Translations under genes and position numbers: made by a program
From: Strix aluco
Lineage: Eukaryota; Chordata; Aves; Strigiformes; Strigidae
Reading direction: 5' to 3'
DNA: 64,000 nt
Assembly (NCBI RefSeq): GCF_031877795.1
Contig: NC_133932.1
Coordinates: 90,859,994 to 90,923,993 of the forward strand
Shown: piece after piece, positions 1-12,420 of the stretch
How the letters are laid out: each line of letters starts with the position of its first letter
How positions within the stretch are numbered: the stretch's first letter is position 1
Notes under the pieces: generated by a model
What the model saw: the letters and a program-made list of their open reading frames with translations, nothing else
Databases searched by the model: none
What the model was told of the DNA's origin: nothing

Positions 1-3000
1 CCCAGTATATCATGTTAAAGTCATTTTGCTCCAGCAAAAAGGTGGTTGGCTTGTCAATCAAAATATGCAGCATGGTCAATATCTCTGCTGCCTTGAAACC
101 AGAGTTAAACATGGTCCTAGAAGCCTTTATTCTTGCCAGTAATCCTCATACACATGAACAGAAAACAGAAAACGATCAGGATTATTCACTTCAGAAGAGA
201 TAAGTATGACTGGACCCTTATCTTCCATATTCTGAATTTCACCTCGAAAGCTTATTTATGCATGGCTTGGCCACATTCACCATTGAACATCCACACTTCT
301 TAATTTAAGGCAATGGCTCTTCCAGGTACTTGGGTCAGAATTGCACTTCATATTTACACTTCCTTTGAATCTCAGATCTGCTCCACCCAGTTTTTCACAC
401 ACAAAGATTAACCACTTTCATGATCCACTTAGTCACTCTTCCTCCAAGGATCCAGACGGCAATTTATCCTTTATTTTCTATTACAAATGAAATAGCATAT
501 GCTTAACAGGAAGAAGGAAATACATGATTTCTCAGAATTGTGAGCAGAGTTGAAATAGCTATAGCTTTGGGCTGCAACACTGTTTTGTTTGTAGCTTGCT
601 AATATGCAGCATAAAAGCAAATGACAAATCTTCCAAATAATGGAACATGTTTCTCATAAAAGCCAACACATGCTACACTTACAGGCAGAACTATACTATT
701 GGCCAACAGTATAAACTTAAGTAGCTCTTTTGTAGTCAGTTTTCCACTAGATATAGTGGAAAAAGTACTGAAGTTGGTATGGTGACAATTCAGTGAACAG
801 GAAAGGCAAGACTGATGTGTAAATGATAGAAACTGTATGAAGATGCATGTGTTTACAAGGGGAAAGAGAGAGGAAGCTGAAGACAGAGCCACAATAGATA
901 GGGTATCTGGAAAATGTGTAGAATATCTGCAGAATATCTGAGTCTGAAAATATTTTTCACAACAAGCTTATCTGACACAAGGAGAATTCAAAATATATTT
1001 CATTACATCTGGCTTTCAACAACATATCTGAAACCACATCAGCCCTTGCTTGGGTGGCCAGGCTGCTTTGGTGGTCACTTATTTTCCCATCAGAGACATT
1101 CAAGTTTATCTCAGATTAAAGTTCTACCATAATTAAATTTTATGATCTGCAACAGCAATCTATTCTAATTTAGACTGCTGATATATCACTCTGAACATTC
1201 TGACAAGACAGAGAGGGTCTTGAAAAACAGGCCAAAAAATGCTGTGGATGTTTATGTACATCATACCATTCAGCTATTGCAGAATGCATTGGCCTGGAAA
1301 TATTTCTATTTATATTTTCATTGGAGATAACAGGTATTTATTTTTGCCTCCAAGAACTGTTGATTAAATAATACTTGTCAACTAAACTTTAAGCTTGCTC
1401 AGTTTTCATGAAACAATCTGACAATTAGCTTTTTAAATGTTGAATTAGACTTTCTTGTAAGATGCCAGAAAAACTGTAATCTAACATCTGAGGCCTTATT
1501 AAGGACAACTATGCTCAAATTAGAGTCTCAGGGTTTAAAGTTGGTTTGACTTTAGTTACTAGTGGAGACAGACACCAGAAAAATACAACTTCTCTGCATT
1601 TCATCTGGAGATATCTGCTCATGTACATAGCCCTTACTCAAACAGGGGGAAGAGCTGGGCATGCCATCCAGCCAGGAATGATTTGACTAGTACCAATGTC
1701 AGAAATATATCCTTGTGTCTATCAGCATACAGACACAGAGGGAGCTGAGTGACTCAAGTGAATACAGCTGAACATGTAGTCACACCACCTTCTCCGTCTT
1801 GTTTTGAATACAGTTCTCACACAGCAGGTATCATTCATGCTTATACATTTCTTGAGTACAGAAATGAATGGTTCCTATAAATCACAAGTTCAGTTTGGCC
1901 CCTCACAGAATGACTTTGTCCTTGTTTCCAGTCCCCTCTACTTTGAGAAACATTTCAATCATCTAATGCACTCCCAGCTGGAAGATTCATTTCATCTGAC
2001 TGCCAGAAGAATAGATCTCCATATCTGGACAGAGTCCTAGTACTTGATTGTTTCCTAGGGAACCATGCAAGTGTCACACAAAAACCATACTTCAGACTAT
2101 GAAACTCTTAATACATAAATCTATGCTTCTCAATTAGCAGTGACACCGTCACAAGGAAAACACTCCCAAATGCAGTGAAGAAAAACCTTAATGGGGGAAT
2201 TCTGGCAGCATTTGTTGCTGTAAGCACACTGAAGCTAACCATGAGAAACTCATTGCCTGGCAAAATGTACAAGCACTTCATTTTCTAAATAATTGGTGCT
2301 TGGTGAAATATTTGTGCACACTTATCATCATGTCAGAGATGCCAAGGCCAATTGAACGTTTAAGGCATTCCTCAATTGAGATGACAAAGGCCCTCCACTG
2401 CGCAATTCACACTGCTGTGGCTCAGTGAAACCTTTTATGTCACATGTCAGACAGACATACTCGAATGTATCTGCTCTGCATGACATTGGTGGCATTCCTT
2501 CTTGATAGCAATGGACTTTCATTTAGGCTGGATCAGTTAACGTTATGTGAGCAGGAAGGATATGAAGCCCATACTGAGTGCAGTTTACCATGTGATACAC
2601 ACAAGGTCTTTGCTTAAAAAAGCTTTCAAATATTTATTATATCTCTTGCTATTCCATTTCATTGCCATTTTACTCTCCAAGGACATTTCTGCTGTCTTAA
2701 TATCCTTCGATAATTAACAGGGGAAGACAATTTAATCAATACTAAAATCCCATGAATATATGACTAAACTGGATTTATGATTTTATTTCATATCACTAGG
2801 AATTCTATTATAAGCAAGAACAAACACCCTTTTCCTTTATCTCCTGCCCATCGCTAAAGAAGAGAGCACTCCCTCTGGTATGCTCTAATAGCCCCATGTC
2901 ATGTCAGATATGCAAAGCAATCATAAATCCACTTTAGCTTGTTAGTTTACTGCTGTTTTCTATCACCAGACAAGCACAAAGCAACTGGAATGTGTCAGTG

Positions 3001-5030
3001 AATCTGGCCCTAAATCACACTTTTTTTTTACTTTTCAAGTGGTATTTTTAAGCCATGCCAAGTAATAACATTCCAAGACACCCAGGCAAGAGAGTTACAC
3101 TACATTCACTGACTTTCTAGTGTATAGATGGCTGGATTCTCTGTGAGTCCTGGTTGCTGGGCATAGTTTGGGCAAAGTATAAGCCCAGCTCAGCTGACTA
3201 GTTAAATGGTGTTTACTAGAGTAATATGTACAAGTATACTATTCCTGAATTCAATATACTACACCAGAATTCAATAATTCAATTTCTTTTTTGTTTTATA
3301 AATATATTTTGGGGAATTAATTAAATCATAATTGTAGTGAAAGAAAAGTTTCTCAAAAATTTTCTAGAAGGAATAAGTTTCTTCCCCTTCTTACTTTCCT
3401 TTTCTTTTGAAATATGCTACATCTACATTGTGCTGTTGTTTTATCAAGAGGAAAACCAGAAGTACATAAGCAACAGTCAGGAAGATAAAGCTGCACTATT
3501 AATCCAAAGTCAAAAGTCAGATCTGCAGCAGGGTTAAAAAAAAAATGCATGGAAGATGCAAAGACAGTGGCTGGTGAACCTAGAGAGACAAAATGTCGTT
3601 ATTTAGCAAGACATGGAAACACATAAAAATGTCTTTAATACCACATTCCTGAGTGACTATGCCCAGTTCCATAGTCAGACTAAATGAAATGGCAATAGCT
3701 CATCCATTACATTTGACAAGGATGCTGCTGTTATTAAAAAAATCTTGTTTCTTTCATGTGTCATTCTATTTGAAAGAAAATCATGAGGGTGCACCAATGG
3801 TTCATGGGACATCATGATGACATTACTGCTTCTGTGACCAGGGAATGACTTATAAATATATGACTTTTAAAAATAAGGGACTTACATTATTTTGCTTAAT
3901 GTGATAGGAAAGAGCAACAATCTAATTCTGTTTTTCTCCAACCATCGATAATAGTTTTAGTTGTTTTAATTAAATAAGTGGATTAAATTAGCCACATACA
4001 TAAAGATGAAAATTCTTAGGAAAACCAATAAAAATACAACATGCTAACCTATAGTTAGCAGCAATTCAAGTAATCTAGGACAGGAGAGAGAATATTTATA
4101 CTGGTACCCAGTTACCACATTTGTCACTTAACTCTCCAGCCCAGCAGGGCTTCAAATACAGCCAGCAATTAAAGCTAGTTAGACAGCCAAAGGTTACATA
4201 GAGACAAATGAGGCCATAAAGGGGCCCTGCTTGTCAAAAATTTTGAGAATTACAGATTTCTTTTGTGTATATTCTTCTGCTCTTCTTCCACAGATGTATT
4301 TCCTAGGTATTTCACAGCGCTAACTTAGTGGTATATGCTTTCCTAGGGCAGTCTGACAGAAAGATAGTAAATCAGTGATGTAGAGGTTGGTATAAATTAA
4401 TGGCTTGATTTCACAAAGGTCCAAGGATGTGGTCATCTTTTTCCCTATAAGCGTGTATTTTTGCCTGATTTTTACAAAGCTAATTAAGTGCTGTCAAGCG
4501 TTTCATCTTGTAAAAAAACCTTTGGTGTTACGGCTGTGGCTATCTGTCTTTGATACAAACACCTTAAAGCAGCATGGGAATGTGCTTCACTTTCAGAATA
4601 CCCTATGTTCGTATGGCTACCACATGGGCCAAGAGTCCACCTATGAGTGGCCTTGCCTAAGCATGCTACCATGCAGTGAATGCTTATGCCCAGAGGCTAT
4701 ATCTATACTAGATCATAAAATAGCCAGAAATGGTGCTCAGGTCAAGGGACACACTAATTTCCTTTGTCTGTGCTCTTCTGAAGGTTATTGTGGAAGAAGG
4801 TGTAATCTGTGATGTGTAAAATCCAATCACTGGATGTGTCTGTTTGCAAGTTTGAAAATAAAACACCTACTGAGAAAAGGGGGAAGGAAATCCTAGAAAT
4901 TATACATGACCCAGTATTTTTTTGCACTTAGATCAATTGTTAGTCAAATTCTCAGAGAACTTTCTGAAATATGTACCTTACCATATTTCACCTGTAACCA
5001 TGATGTTGGTATTTGGGAAGTACCCAACAG
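1..5030. other. Intergenic, unique AT-rich DNA
   Basis: No gene, RNA gene or known repeat recognised. Short frames here have no recognisable domain, no splice-flanked conserved block and chance-like length. The longest is 135 codons at 4405-4812 (see rejected items). Confidence 0.7.
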
Positions 5031-5072
5031 GATCACAGGATAATTCAGGTGGGAAGGGACCTTGGCAGGTCA
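5031..5072 (-). repeat. CR1 LINE 3'-end remnant, abutting a second copy
   Basis: About 40 bp resembling the CR1 3' terminal segment (tcacagg, then a block like ggtgggaagggacct), directly followed at 5073 by another CR1 3' end. Its older look and truncation suggest the next element inserted into it, or a partial duplication. Confidence 0.55.
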
Positions 5073-5722
5073 TCATAGAATCATAGAATGTTTTGGGTTG
5101 GAAGGGACCTTAAAGATCATCTAGTTCCAACCCCCCTGCCATGGGCAGGGGCACCTTCTACTAGATCAGGTTGTTCAAAGCCCCATCCAACCTGGCCTTG
5201 AACACTTCTGGGGAAGGGGCATCCACAACTTCTCTGGGCAATCCGTTCCAGTGTCTCTCCACCTTCATAGTGATGAACTTCTTCCTTACATCTAATCTAA
5301 ATCTACCCTCTTTCAGTTTAAAGCCATTGCCCCTTGTCCTGTCACTACATGCCTTTGTATAAACTCCTTCTCTGGCTTTCCTGTAGGCCTCCCTTTAAGT
5401 ACTGAAAGGCTGCTATAAGGTCTCCCTGAAGCCTTCTCTCCTCCAGGCTGAACAACTCCAACTCTCCCAGCCTGTCTTCATAAGGGAGGTGCTCCAGCCC
5501 CCTGATCATCTTCATGGCCCTCCTCTGGACCCACTCAATCAGGTCCATGTCCTTCTTATGTTACAGGCCCCAGAGCTGAACACAGTACTCCAGGTGGGGT
5601 CTCATGAAATCAGAGTAGAGGGGCAGAATCAGCTCCCTTGACCTGCTGGCCACACTTCTTTTGATGTAGCCCAGGATAGAGTTGGCTTTCTGGGCCACGA
5701 GCACACATTGCTCGCTCATTTG
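5073..5722 (-). mobile_element. CR1 LINE, 5'-truncated, 3' end present
   Basis: The + strand begins with the reversed CR1 terminus (tcatagaatcatagaatg, octamer-type repeats) and runs through the 3' UTR into the C-terminal ORF2 region. On the - strand a frame at 5345-5548 reads [20 protein letters not shown], the typical end of CR1 ORF2 in antisense to the window. Similarity stops near 5722, a typical 5' truncation. The frame is broken, so it is non-autonomous and inactive. Confidence 0.92.
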
Positions 5723-8700
5723 GGTGGGAACACTCCTTTATAAGGTTATTTAGTTCAGTATGTATTTGAAATACAGTTCTATGATCCGGTATCTTCAAGA
5801 GTTCTCCCTTAAACCTGACCACACTGCAGAGCTTTCAGATGTTTCTCCTTAGACTTTCACATTAAATGAGCATGTCTCCTATGGGACTCCATATTATATT
5901 CCCTCACTCCCTTGGAACTTTCATCTCTCTCCTCTTCTCTCCCTCTTTCTCTCCACATCCCATCTTCCTTTATATAGGAAAAAATTTCCAAATACCTTTT
6001 TTTAATACTTTTGGTGAGATCACTTTCAAACTCACAAGGCTGTAAAGTTGCAGCACACCCAAAAGGAAAAGCCCCTTTGGTCTAAATTTGTTTTTTCTGG
6101 TGGGTCTAGGCTTGTTTGGAAGAATAATAATAGTAACAGTAGTTGCAGTGCATCTTGAAGCAAGATCTGGCAATCTGTGAGACAACTTAAAATTAAAAAT
6201 ACAAAATCAAAACAGAAAAAAAACCCCAAACAATTACAGTAATTTGACAGGTATAAAACATTTCTCTTCTGGGACTATTTTCAAATTGTTATCCCTGCAG
6301 ATAATTAACATTTAAAAAGAATAATTACCTTAAGCTGACAGGCTAAAACAATTTCTAACACATCTTAAGTTCATTATTAGAATTCAGAAGATTTCAAAGA
6401 CCTGTTAAAAACAGAAATCTTACATTTCTTATGAAAGTACTGTTTAAAAATACTCAGTGTTATTACAAAGTATATACTATTTGACAGCTGGTTGCCCTCT
6501 GCTTTGGATAGGGAGCTCTAATTCAGCTCTAGGCAGGGAAAATACATTCTGGAATTGACATGCCAATTTTTTATTTGAGTCCTTATTAAAAAGAGCTCTA
6601 AGTTAGTCAACAAAGCAGAGAATGAATCAAGGCACTTAATTGTGCCATTAAGTCTCCATGCATTCAGAATACTGCTCCTCAGAGCTGAAATCTTTCCTTC
6701 TGCTATCTGGACCCCTACAAGAAAAGTGATATATAAAAACATACTTCTACTATGTGCAGCCAAATCTTTAGGTCAGAAAGGAAAAGCATCCCTATGAGCA
6801 TTATGGTCTAGCTAAATGGTCAGAAACAGTATCAGGAGAAGACGCTAAATTTCTTGTTTCTGTTCCCAGTTCACTCAGTGCCTGGATAAAATTAAACACA
6901 GCAAAAGTCCTGGTAGCTGGTGCAAAAGCCCATTGAGTTGTTGTGTAAAAGGCATCATCATAAAGCCACGGGCTACCCTTTTAAAGAAAGTGGCAGAAAA
7001 ACCTGTCAGTATGTATTATACATGTCCAGAATACCTTAGTTGTATCAGGCCTATCAGAGAAGATAGGCAAAGAAATATTCACTTTTCAAATTGCAACTCA
7101 TTTAGGCTCACATGCTCAGCTCTGTTAAAAACAGAGTAAACCTGGGTGTAGTTGGAACTATGGAAGTCACAGAGCAAATTTTCTAAGACATGTGAATATT
7201 TCAAGTTATGTGGTACCTGAATGTAGTCTTATTTGTATGCACATCACCTCAGCTTCAACTCTCCATCACCTGCGTAATTCCTGAGATGTGATCTAGCTCT
7301 CATTGTAACCACACCAGGGTTTTTTCTCTTTTTCCTTGCTTCGTTTCTCTTTATGGCAGATACCTACAAAATAAGGATACAAATGGTCACACAGCACTAG
7401 GAAGACAGCTCCTATCTGACCTGGCCTTCCAAAATTAGTTCTTTTCCAAGTAGTAATTTCAAAGGACCAAGATAACTGCAGATGAACTGACCTTGTTTAA
7501 ATATCTTGTACAAAACAGAATCACTCATGCTGCATACCAAACCCATGCCAAAAGTGGTTCTATCTTAGGTTTGCGAAATCTTTTCTTATGAATCTAATGC
7601 AGCACATTTCTGCAAAGGATTTTTGTTTAAACTACAGTTTTCTAATAAAAATCACTTTCCTGAGAAACTTTACTAACTGCTTCTACTCATGAGCAGGAAA
7701 TCAGTCTCTTTAGAGTTAGGTTATGACATACCGGTTGGCTATACCTTCTTGGAAAACACATCAGACAGAAAAGCAATTCAAAATTAGTTTCATCAAGCCC
7801 CAAGTTTGTCTGTTTTGTACTGTTTTATGAGGGGTCAATAGACAGTAAATTTTGCTCCTTCAGTGCAATAACAAAAGCAATGTGCATGACAGGCTAAAGC
7901 ATAAAAACCTTATGCAATTTACCTCAGGACTGAGATGGCAAATTCCTATCAATTCTTCTTTAAAGCCTTGAAAGAAAGTTGGATAAAAACATCATTGTTT
8001 TCTTCTCCAGTCATGACATGGTCTTGACTCTCGTTAGACAATTAATCGCTTATAGAAGTCTAGTCCTCTCTTAGGGGTCCCTTGGAAGTGAGACTAGCAT
8101 GGGTAGAAAAAAGAAAGCATTATACTTTATCGTCTTAAAAGGAATTAAGAGAAACAAATCAAAACAACTCAAATTTAGAATGATTTACTATTATATTGTC
8201 TCTCCTGGAACAAATTACAGCTTGTCACAAAAATTGCTCCAAATGCTTCTGTGGTCTGGTTTTAGATTATTGCTGTCTTTTGGGGCTTGCTTATTCAAAG
8301 CAATAAGTATTATATAATTAAAAACACTAGAATAGTTAGTATTTTACACTGACGAGAGACATTTTGGATCAGATTATGAGCTGTTAATTTCTTCTTTAGC
8401 TTGTCTCATTGCTGTTTTTTGGCTAAGACAGTATCACTTGTTTATATGCCTTAAAATGAGCTTGTCAGTATAATGTAACTAAGGACTTAGCCCTGCACAC
8501 TGTCCTCAGTCAAGGGAAGTTCAGCCAGGAATCCACTGGAGTATTTGTTTAACTGTTTTACTGGGTCAGGAAAAGAGTGATCAGCATATTGGCAGATCAA
8601 TTCCACCTGTGTGGTACTTTGATGAGAGAAAAAACTTATATGAAGCCTCTGAAGTTATCATGTACATTACACATTTGGAACAAGAAAGCATTCAGAATTT

Positions 8701-9689
8701 GTTATGGGAAGATAAAGGCATTACTTTCTCTCCTGTGTTACCGGAGAGAGAAAAGAAGAAATCATACAGGTTATTCATGGGGAAAGAACCCAAGTCACTT
8801 TTGAAGGATAAAGAATGGAGCACATGGCATCACCAGCACTTTATTAAGACAATGTTCTAACATGCTCTTCGTGTCCGAGAAATTATCAATATCTAATTAT
8901 TTTGGACTCATAATTCTTTTGCTGCTTTCTGCATTTCAGCCACAGTCTAGGGGGGGAAAAAAAAAAAAAAAAAGCTTACTACAAAAAGAAGGCACAGCTG
9001 AATCAAATATATTTATAGGTTCAGAAGTGGAAACAGAAAGAAACATGCTGACACATCATCTCGCATGATAAATGAATTTATAAAATTGTATACTTAAAAG
9101 ACCATCAGTAATACAGAGGATAATCAAGTCCCCTAGACTTATTCAGGCAGCTATTTCTCACGTTTAGCACGATTTTACCAGTAAAAAGGTAAGGGAATGC
9201 TGGCATTATTGCTGGTGGTAGAAAAGGTTTCTGCAAATGTATTAAGTAAAAAGCAGTGTGATCTCAGTGGGCACAGAAAAGATCTATCAGATCTTCCAAC
9301 TCTACCACTTATGACTGTATAACTTTTCCTCTGACAGCAGATTGATTACTGCTGCAGAGACACTGCACCATGTGTCCAAAAGGACCTATTAAGTTCTTAC
9401 CTATGCAGTGATGGCATAAATGTATTTTACCAGGATCAGTATAATTTCCACCTATTCAACTCTGTCCACACATCTGCATATACTAAGAGATTAATCATAA
9501 TTCTAGTTCAGACAGTAATTTCATACTCCTGAATTGGCTAAAATACCCTCTCTGTAAGGTACAAGTCTTTTATTGAAGCCTTATTCTCAGGGCACAGGGC
9601 ACGACCATATATGATGAGATTTCATCATGCCATTTAGACTTCTCCTTAACTGCCTCCAAACCTTGCAAGCATGAAATCCAGGCTGAATC
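5723..9689. other. Intergenic DNA between CR1 copies
   Basis: Unique AT-rich sequence. Only the G7A17 tract at 8950 stands out. Confidence 0.7.
8950..8973. repeat. G7A17 homopolymer pair
   Basis: Seven G (8950-8956) directly followed by seventeen A (8957-8973). Simple sequence, no element recognised next to it. Confidence 0.95.
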
Positions 9690-9905
9690 CCCACCTGTTC
9701 CATCTGAACATCAGGAAACATTTTTTTACTGTGAGAGTGACTGAGCCCTGGCACAGGTTGCTCAGGGAGGTTGTGGAGTCTCCATCCTTGGAAATATTTA
9801 AAAGTTGTCTGGACATGGTCCTGGGCAACCAGCTGTAGCAGGGGGGTAGACCAGACGACCTCCAGAGGACCCTTCCAGCTTTTCTGTGATTCTGCAATTG
9901 TGTGA
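9690..9905 (+). mobile_element. CR1 LINE, short 3' fragment
   Basis: The + strand carries the last part of CR1 ORF2 and the 3' UTR (conceptually FHLNIRKHFFTVRVTEPWHR, then the block around gggcaaccagctgtag), ending in tctgtgattctgcaattgtg. Severely 5'-truncated. Confidence 0.88.
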
Positions 9906-9980
9906 TTTCCAATGTCAAAAAAATGACGCCTTATGAGCTAAGACTTTCAAAGGAAGGATGATAAGGAACTGAGCAAGTAT

Positions 9981-9997
9981 AAAAAAAAAAAAAAAAA
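9981..9997. repeat. Poly-A tract, 17 bp
   Basis: Run of 17 A located 76 bp downstream of the CR1 fragment ending near 9905. CR1 does not end in poly(A), so the two are probably unrelated. Confidence 0.95.
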
Positions 9998-11819
9998 GCT
10001 GGAACAGAATACAGAATAAGCATAAGTTCAAATATTTAGCATGAAAAGATATCTCAAGCTGCATATTATTGTAGCTCTTCAGCTTATCCTATTTACCATA
10101 CATTTTGCTACATAAGCCTGCTAAAATTCAGTCATTTGCATTTGCTATTTTTGATAATTGAGAGTGAGGGAAGGCACAGCAGAACACAGACCACTTAGAC
10201 TCCTGCATGATAACACAGGACAAAACTCACATAAAATATTAAATATCTCCCACATATATGTAACATTTCTATCTTTGTGATTTGGTCCCTCTTAAACATC
10301 CCGGAAACCTTACCAAAGCCACTAAGAGCATCCACACAAAGATATCTGGAAAGTGACCACTCCAGGTCTCTGGAGCAGTGGGATTTACCTGTTAATGACA
10401 GACACAGCAGCTGTTTCAGATTTCCTCTTCTCCTTAAGAACTTCATTCTCTGGTAAAGTCATATTCTCCTTCCTTTTGGGTTGATTAGTGTTTCAGGTGA
10501 ATAAGAAAAGTCCAAAGAATTCTTCACCCTATAGCACATAATCCTCCTTTTTGGCCCACAGCTCTTAAGAAGCTCTTTTATTAAAGTATTTCTTTGACTG
10601 CCTTTCAGACAGGATCTTCTTGTATTCAGTCCTGGATATCTGCGGGGATGTCTGTGTCTCTGTCTTCTATCTGTGTAATCTAAAATACCTTTGACACCTT
10701 TTTTCAACTTCCTAGTTATTTCTTAACTACTCGTCTTCTGATACCACTCAAAGAAGTCTTCAAAGCTTTCATTCACACATCAGTTCAGGGGTGAACCATA
10801 TTTCATAATACTGACATGAGTTCATCTCACTGGAGTTCACAGGAATCCTTTGAGATTGAACCAGATTTCCGTTATTTTCAGCAGTCTTGTAAAGGAAATA
10901 TCTTGCTTGATCTGCAAAACACCTTAAAATCAAAACCCTGTTCTCTTACTTTCCCAAAAACCGGTTTAGTTGATTAGCAGCTGAATCACGCAATTTGCTT
11001 AATTCACTTAACTCACTCAATTCACTTAATGTTACTTTGGTTGGATATGTAAAACCACGTTACAAAGATTTGTGAAGTTTCTGTCAGGCCGCATTCACTT
11101 CAAACTTGGGAACTAGTTAAGTATTTAATGAAGTGTTTTCATACAGAAAATCATGGGCAAACTTTGGAAAGCTTGGATAAACCAACAAATGTCCAAACGA
11201 TTATTTAAAGGTCATTTGAACTTAATCAAGTTGTGTTTCATGACAACCTCATGGCATGAGTTTCTCTCAAACACTTCCTAACTTTGACTGCCCCAAAAAT
11301 ACATGAAAATAGTAATTTCTTAAAATATACTGACAGACACTTATCTAATCTAGCAGCAAATAATGCCCTGTAACCATTTAAAAACAAAGTTACAGATTTG
11401 ATTGGTTTGATTTTGAGTTCAATTCAGTTGGCGTTCTGAGTGATGGGTCTAACTATGTTTCCTATAATCTCATTCCTTTTTTATGAAATAAGTTATTTTG
11501 TAAAAGTATTGCGAATTATAATGAGGAATGGGCAATCAGTTGACAAAAGATTTTATGGGAACTGTATGTCCTCTTTCCATTATAGTTGAACACAACAAAA
11601 AGAATGGTAGAAGAAAGAAATTAACATAAAGAAATAAGAAAATAATAAAGATGTAAAGAGAAAAAAGATCCACATAAATTTTAAAAAAGGAGTTTGGAAG
11701 GGCATGATTCAAGCATCTGGAATTATGTTAGGAATTGGGAGTTGACTCATCGCATTAACAGCAAATTTTCATGATGGCTTTGTTGAACTTACTTTCACAT
11801 CAATTTTTCCATTTTTAAT

Positions 11820-12240
11820 AAGAATATTTATCAGTACAGAAATAATGGTTAACGTTAGATTATGTTTTGTGAGATGAAAATTAATGCCCGGAATCTTATA
11901 CCTTCAAAAGACTGTCCGATTATTAACTAGCTTATCTTATCAAAGGGTTTTAAAGCATAAAACATCGTGACAAGATTCTTTTAATAGATCACAAACAGCC
12001 AATAAAAACGCTTTTTCCTCGCATGTGTAGAAATAAATCATTTGTATAAAATAGAAGTTGCCTGCTGTGCTTTTTTATGAAAATAGCAGTAGCACTTCAG
12101 ACAATGAAGCCGAGGGTGGGACTACTAACAGTTATAAATACAACATTAACAACGTCATTGTATTTCCCTTGACTTCCACACTTGTATCTCTGGGGAAATA
12201 AAGGCCCTGTTACATACTAACTTGAATTCCTGTCATTGTA
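11820..12240. promoter_or_regulatory. Candidate conserved noncoding element, possible enhancer
   Basis: A repeat-free stretch with dense transcription-factor-like words: back-to-back GATA sites (cttatcttatc, 11931-11941), an overlapping TCF/LEF-type ATCAAAG (11939-11945), and SOX-type CATTGT at 12156-12161 and 12234-12239. It is 16 kb upstream of EDNRB. This is inference from motif density; conservation was not tested. Confidence 0.25.
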
Positions 12241-12403
12241 CTTTGGGAATCAGTTGCTTGAGATGAAAACCTACAACGTATGCCTAAGGTTATCATGTTT
12301 ATGGTCACTCACAAGCACTGATGTATAGTTGAAAAAAAATATTTTTGTTTTTCCTTCCCCTTTTCTTTCCATTTTTCTTTCGTTTTTTGAGAAAAGCACA
12401 GAG

Positions 12404-12420
12404 AGGGAGAGAGAGAGAGA
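12404..12420. repeat. GA-rich simple repeat
   Basis: Short gagggagagagagagaga tract, preceded on the + strand by a T/C-rich stretch (about 12340-12390). Confidence 0.85.

Noticed and set aside
4405..4812. 135-codon frame in the 5' intergenic region
   Set aside because: No recognisable domain, no homologue that I know, unremarkable composition, and no CpG island or exon structure around it.
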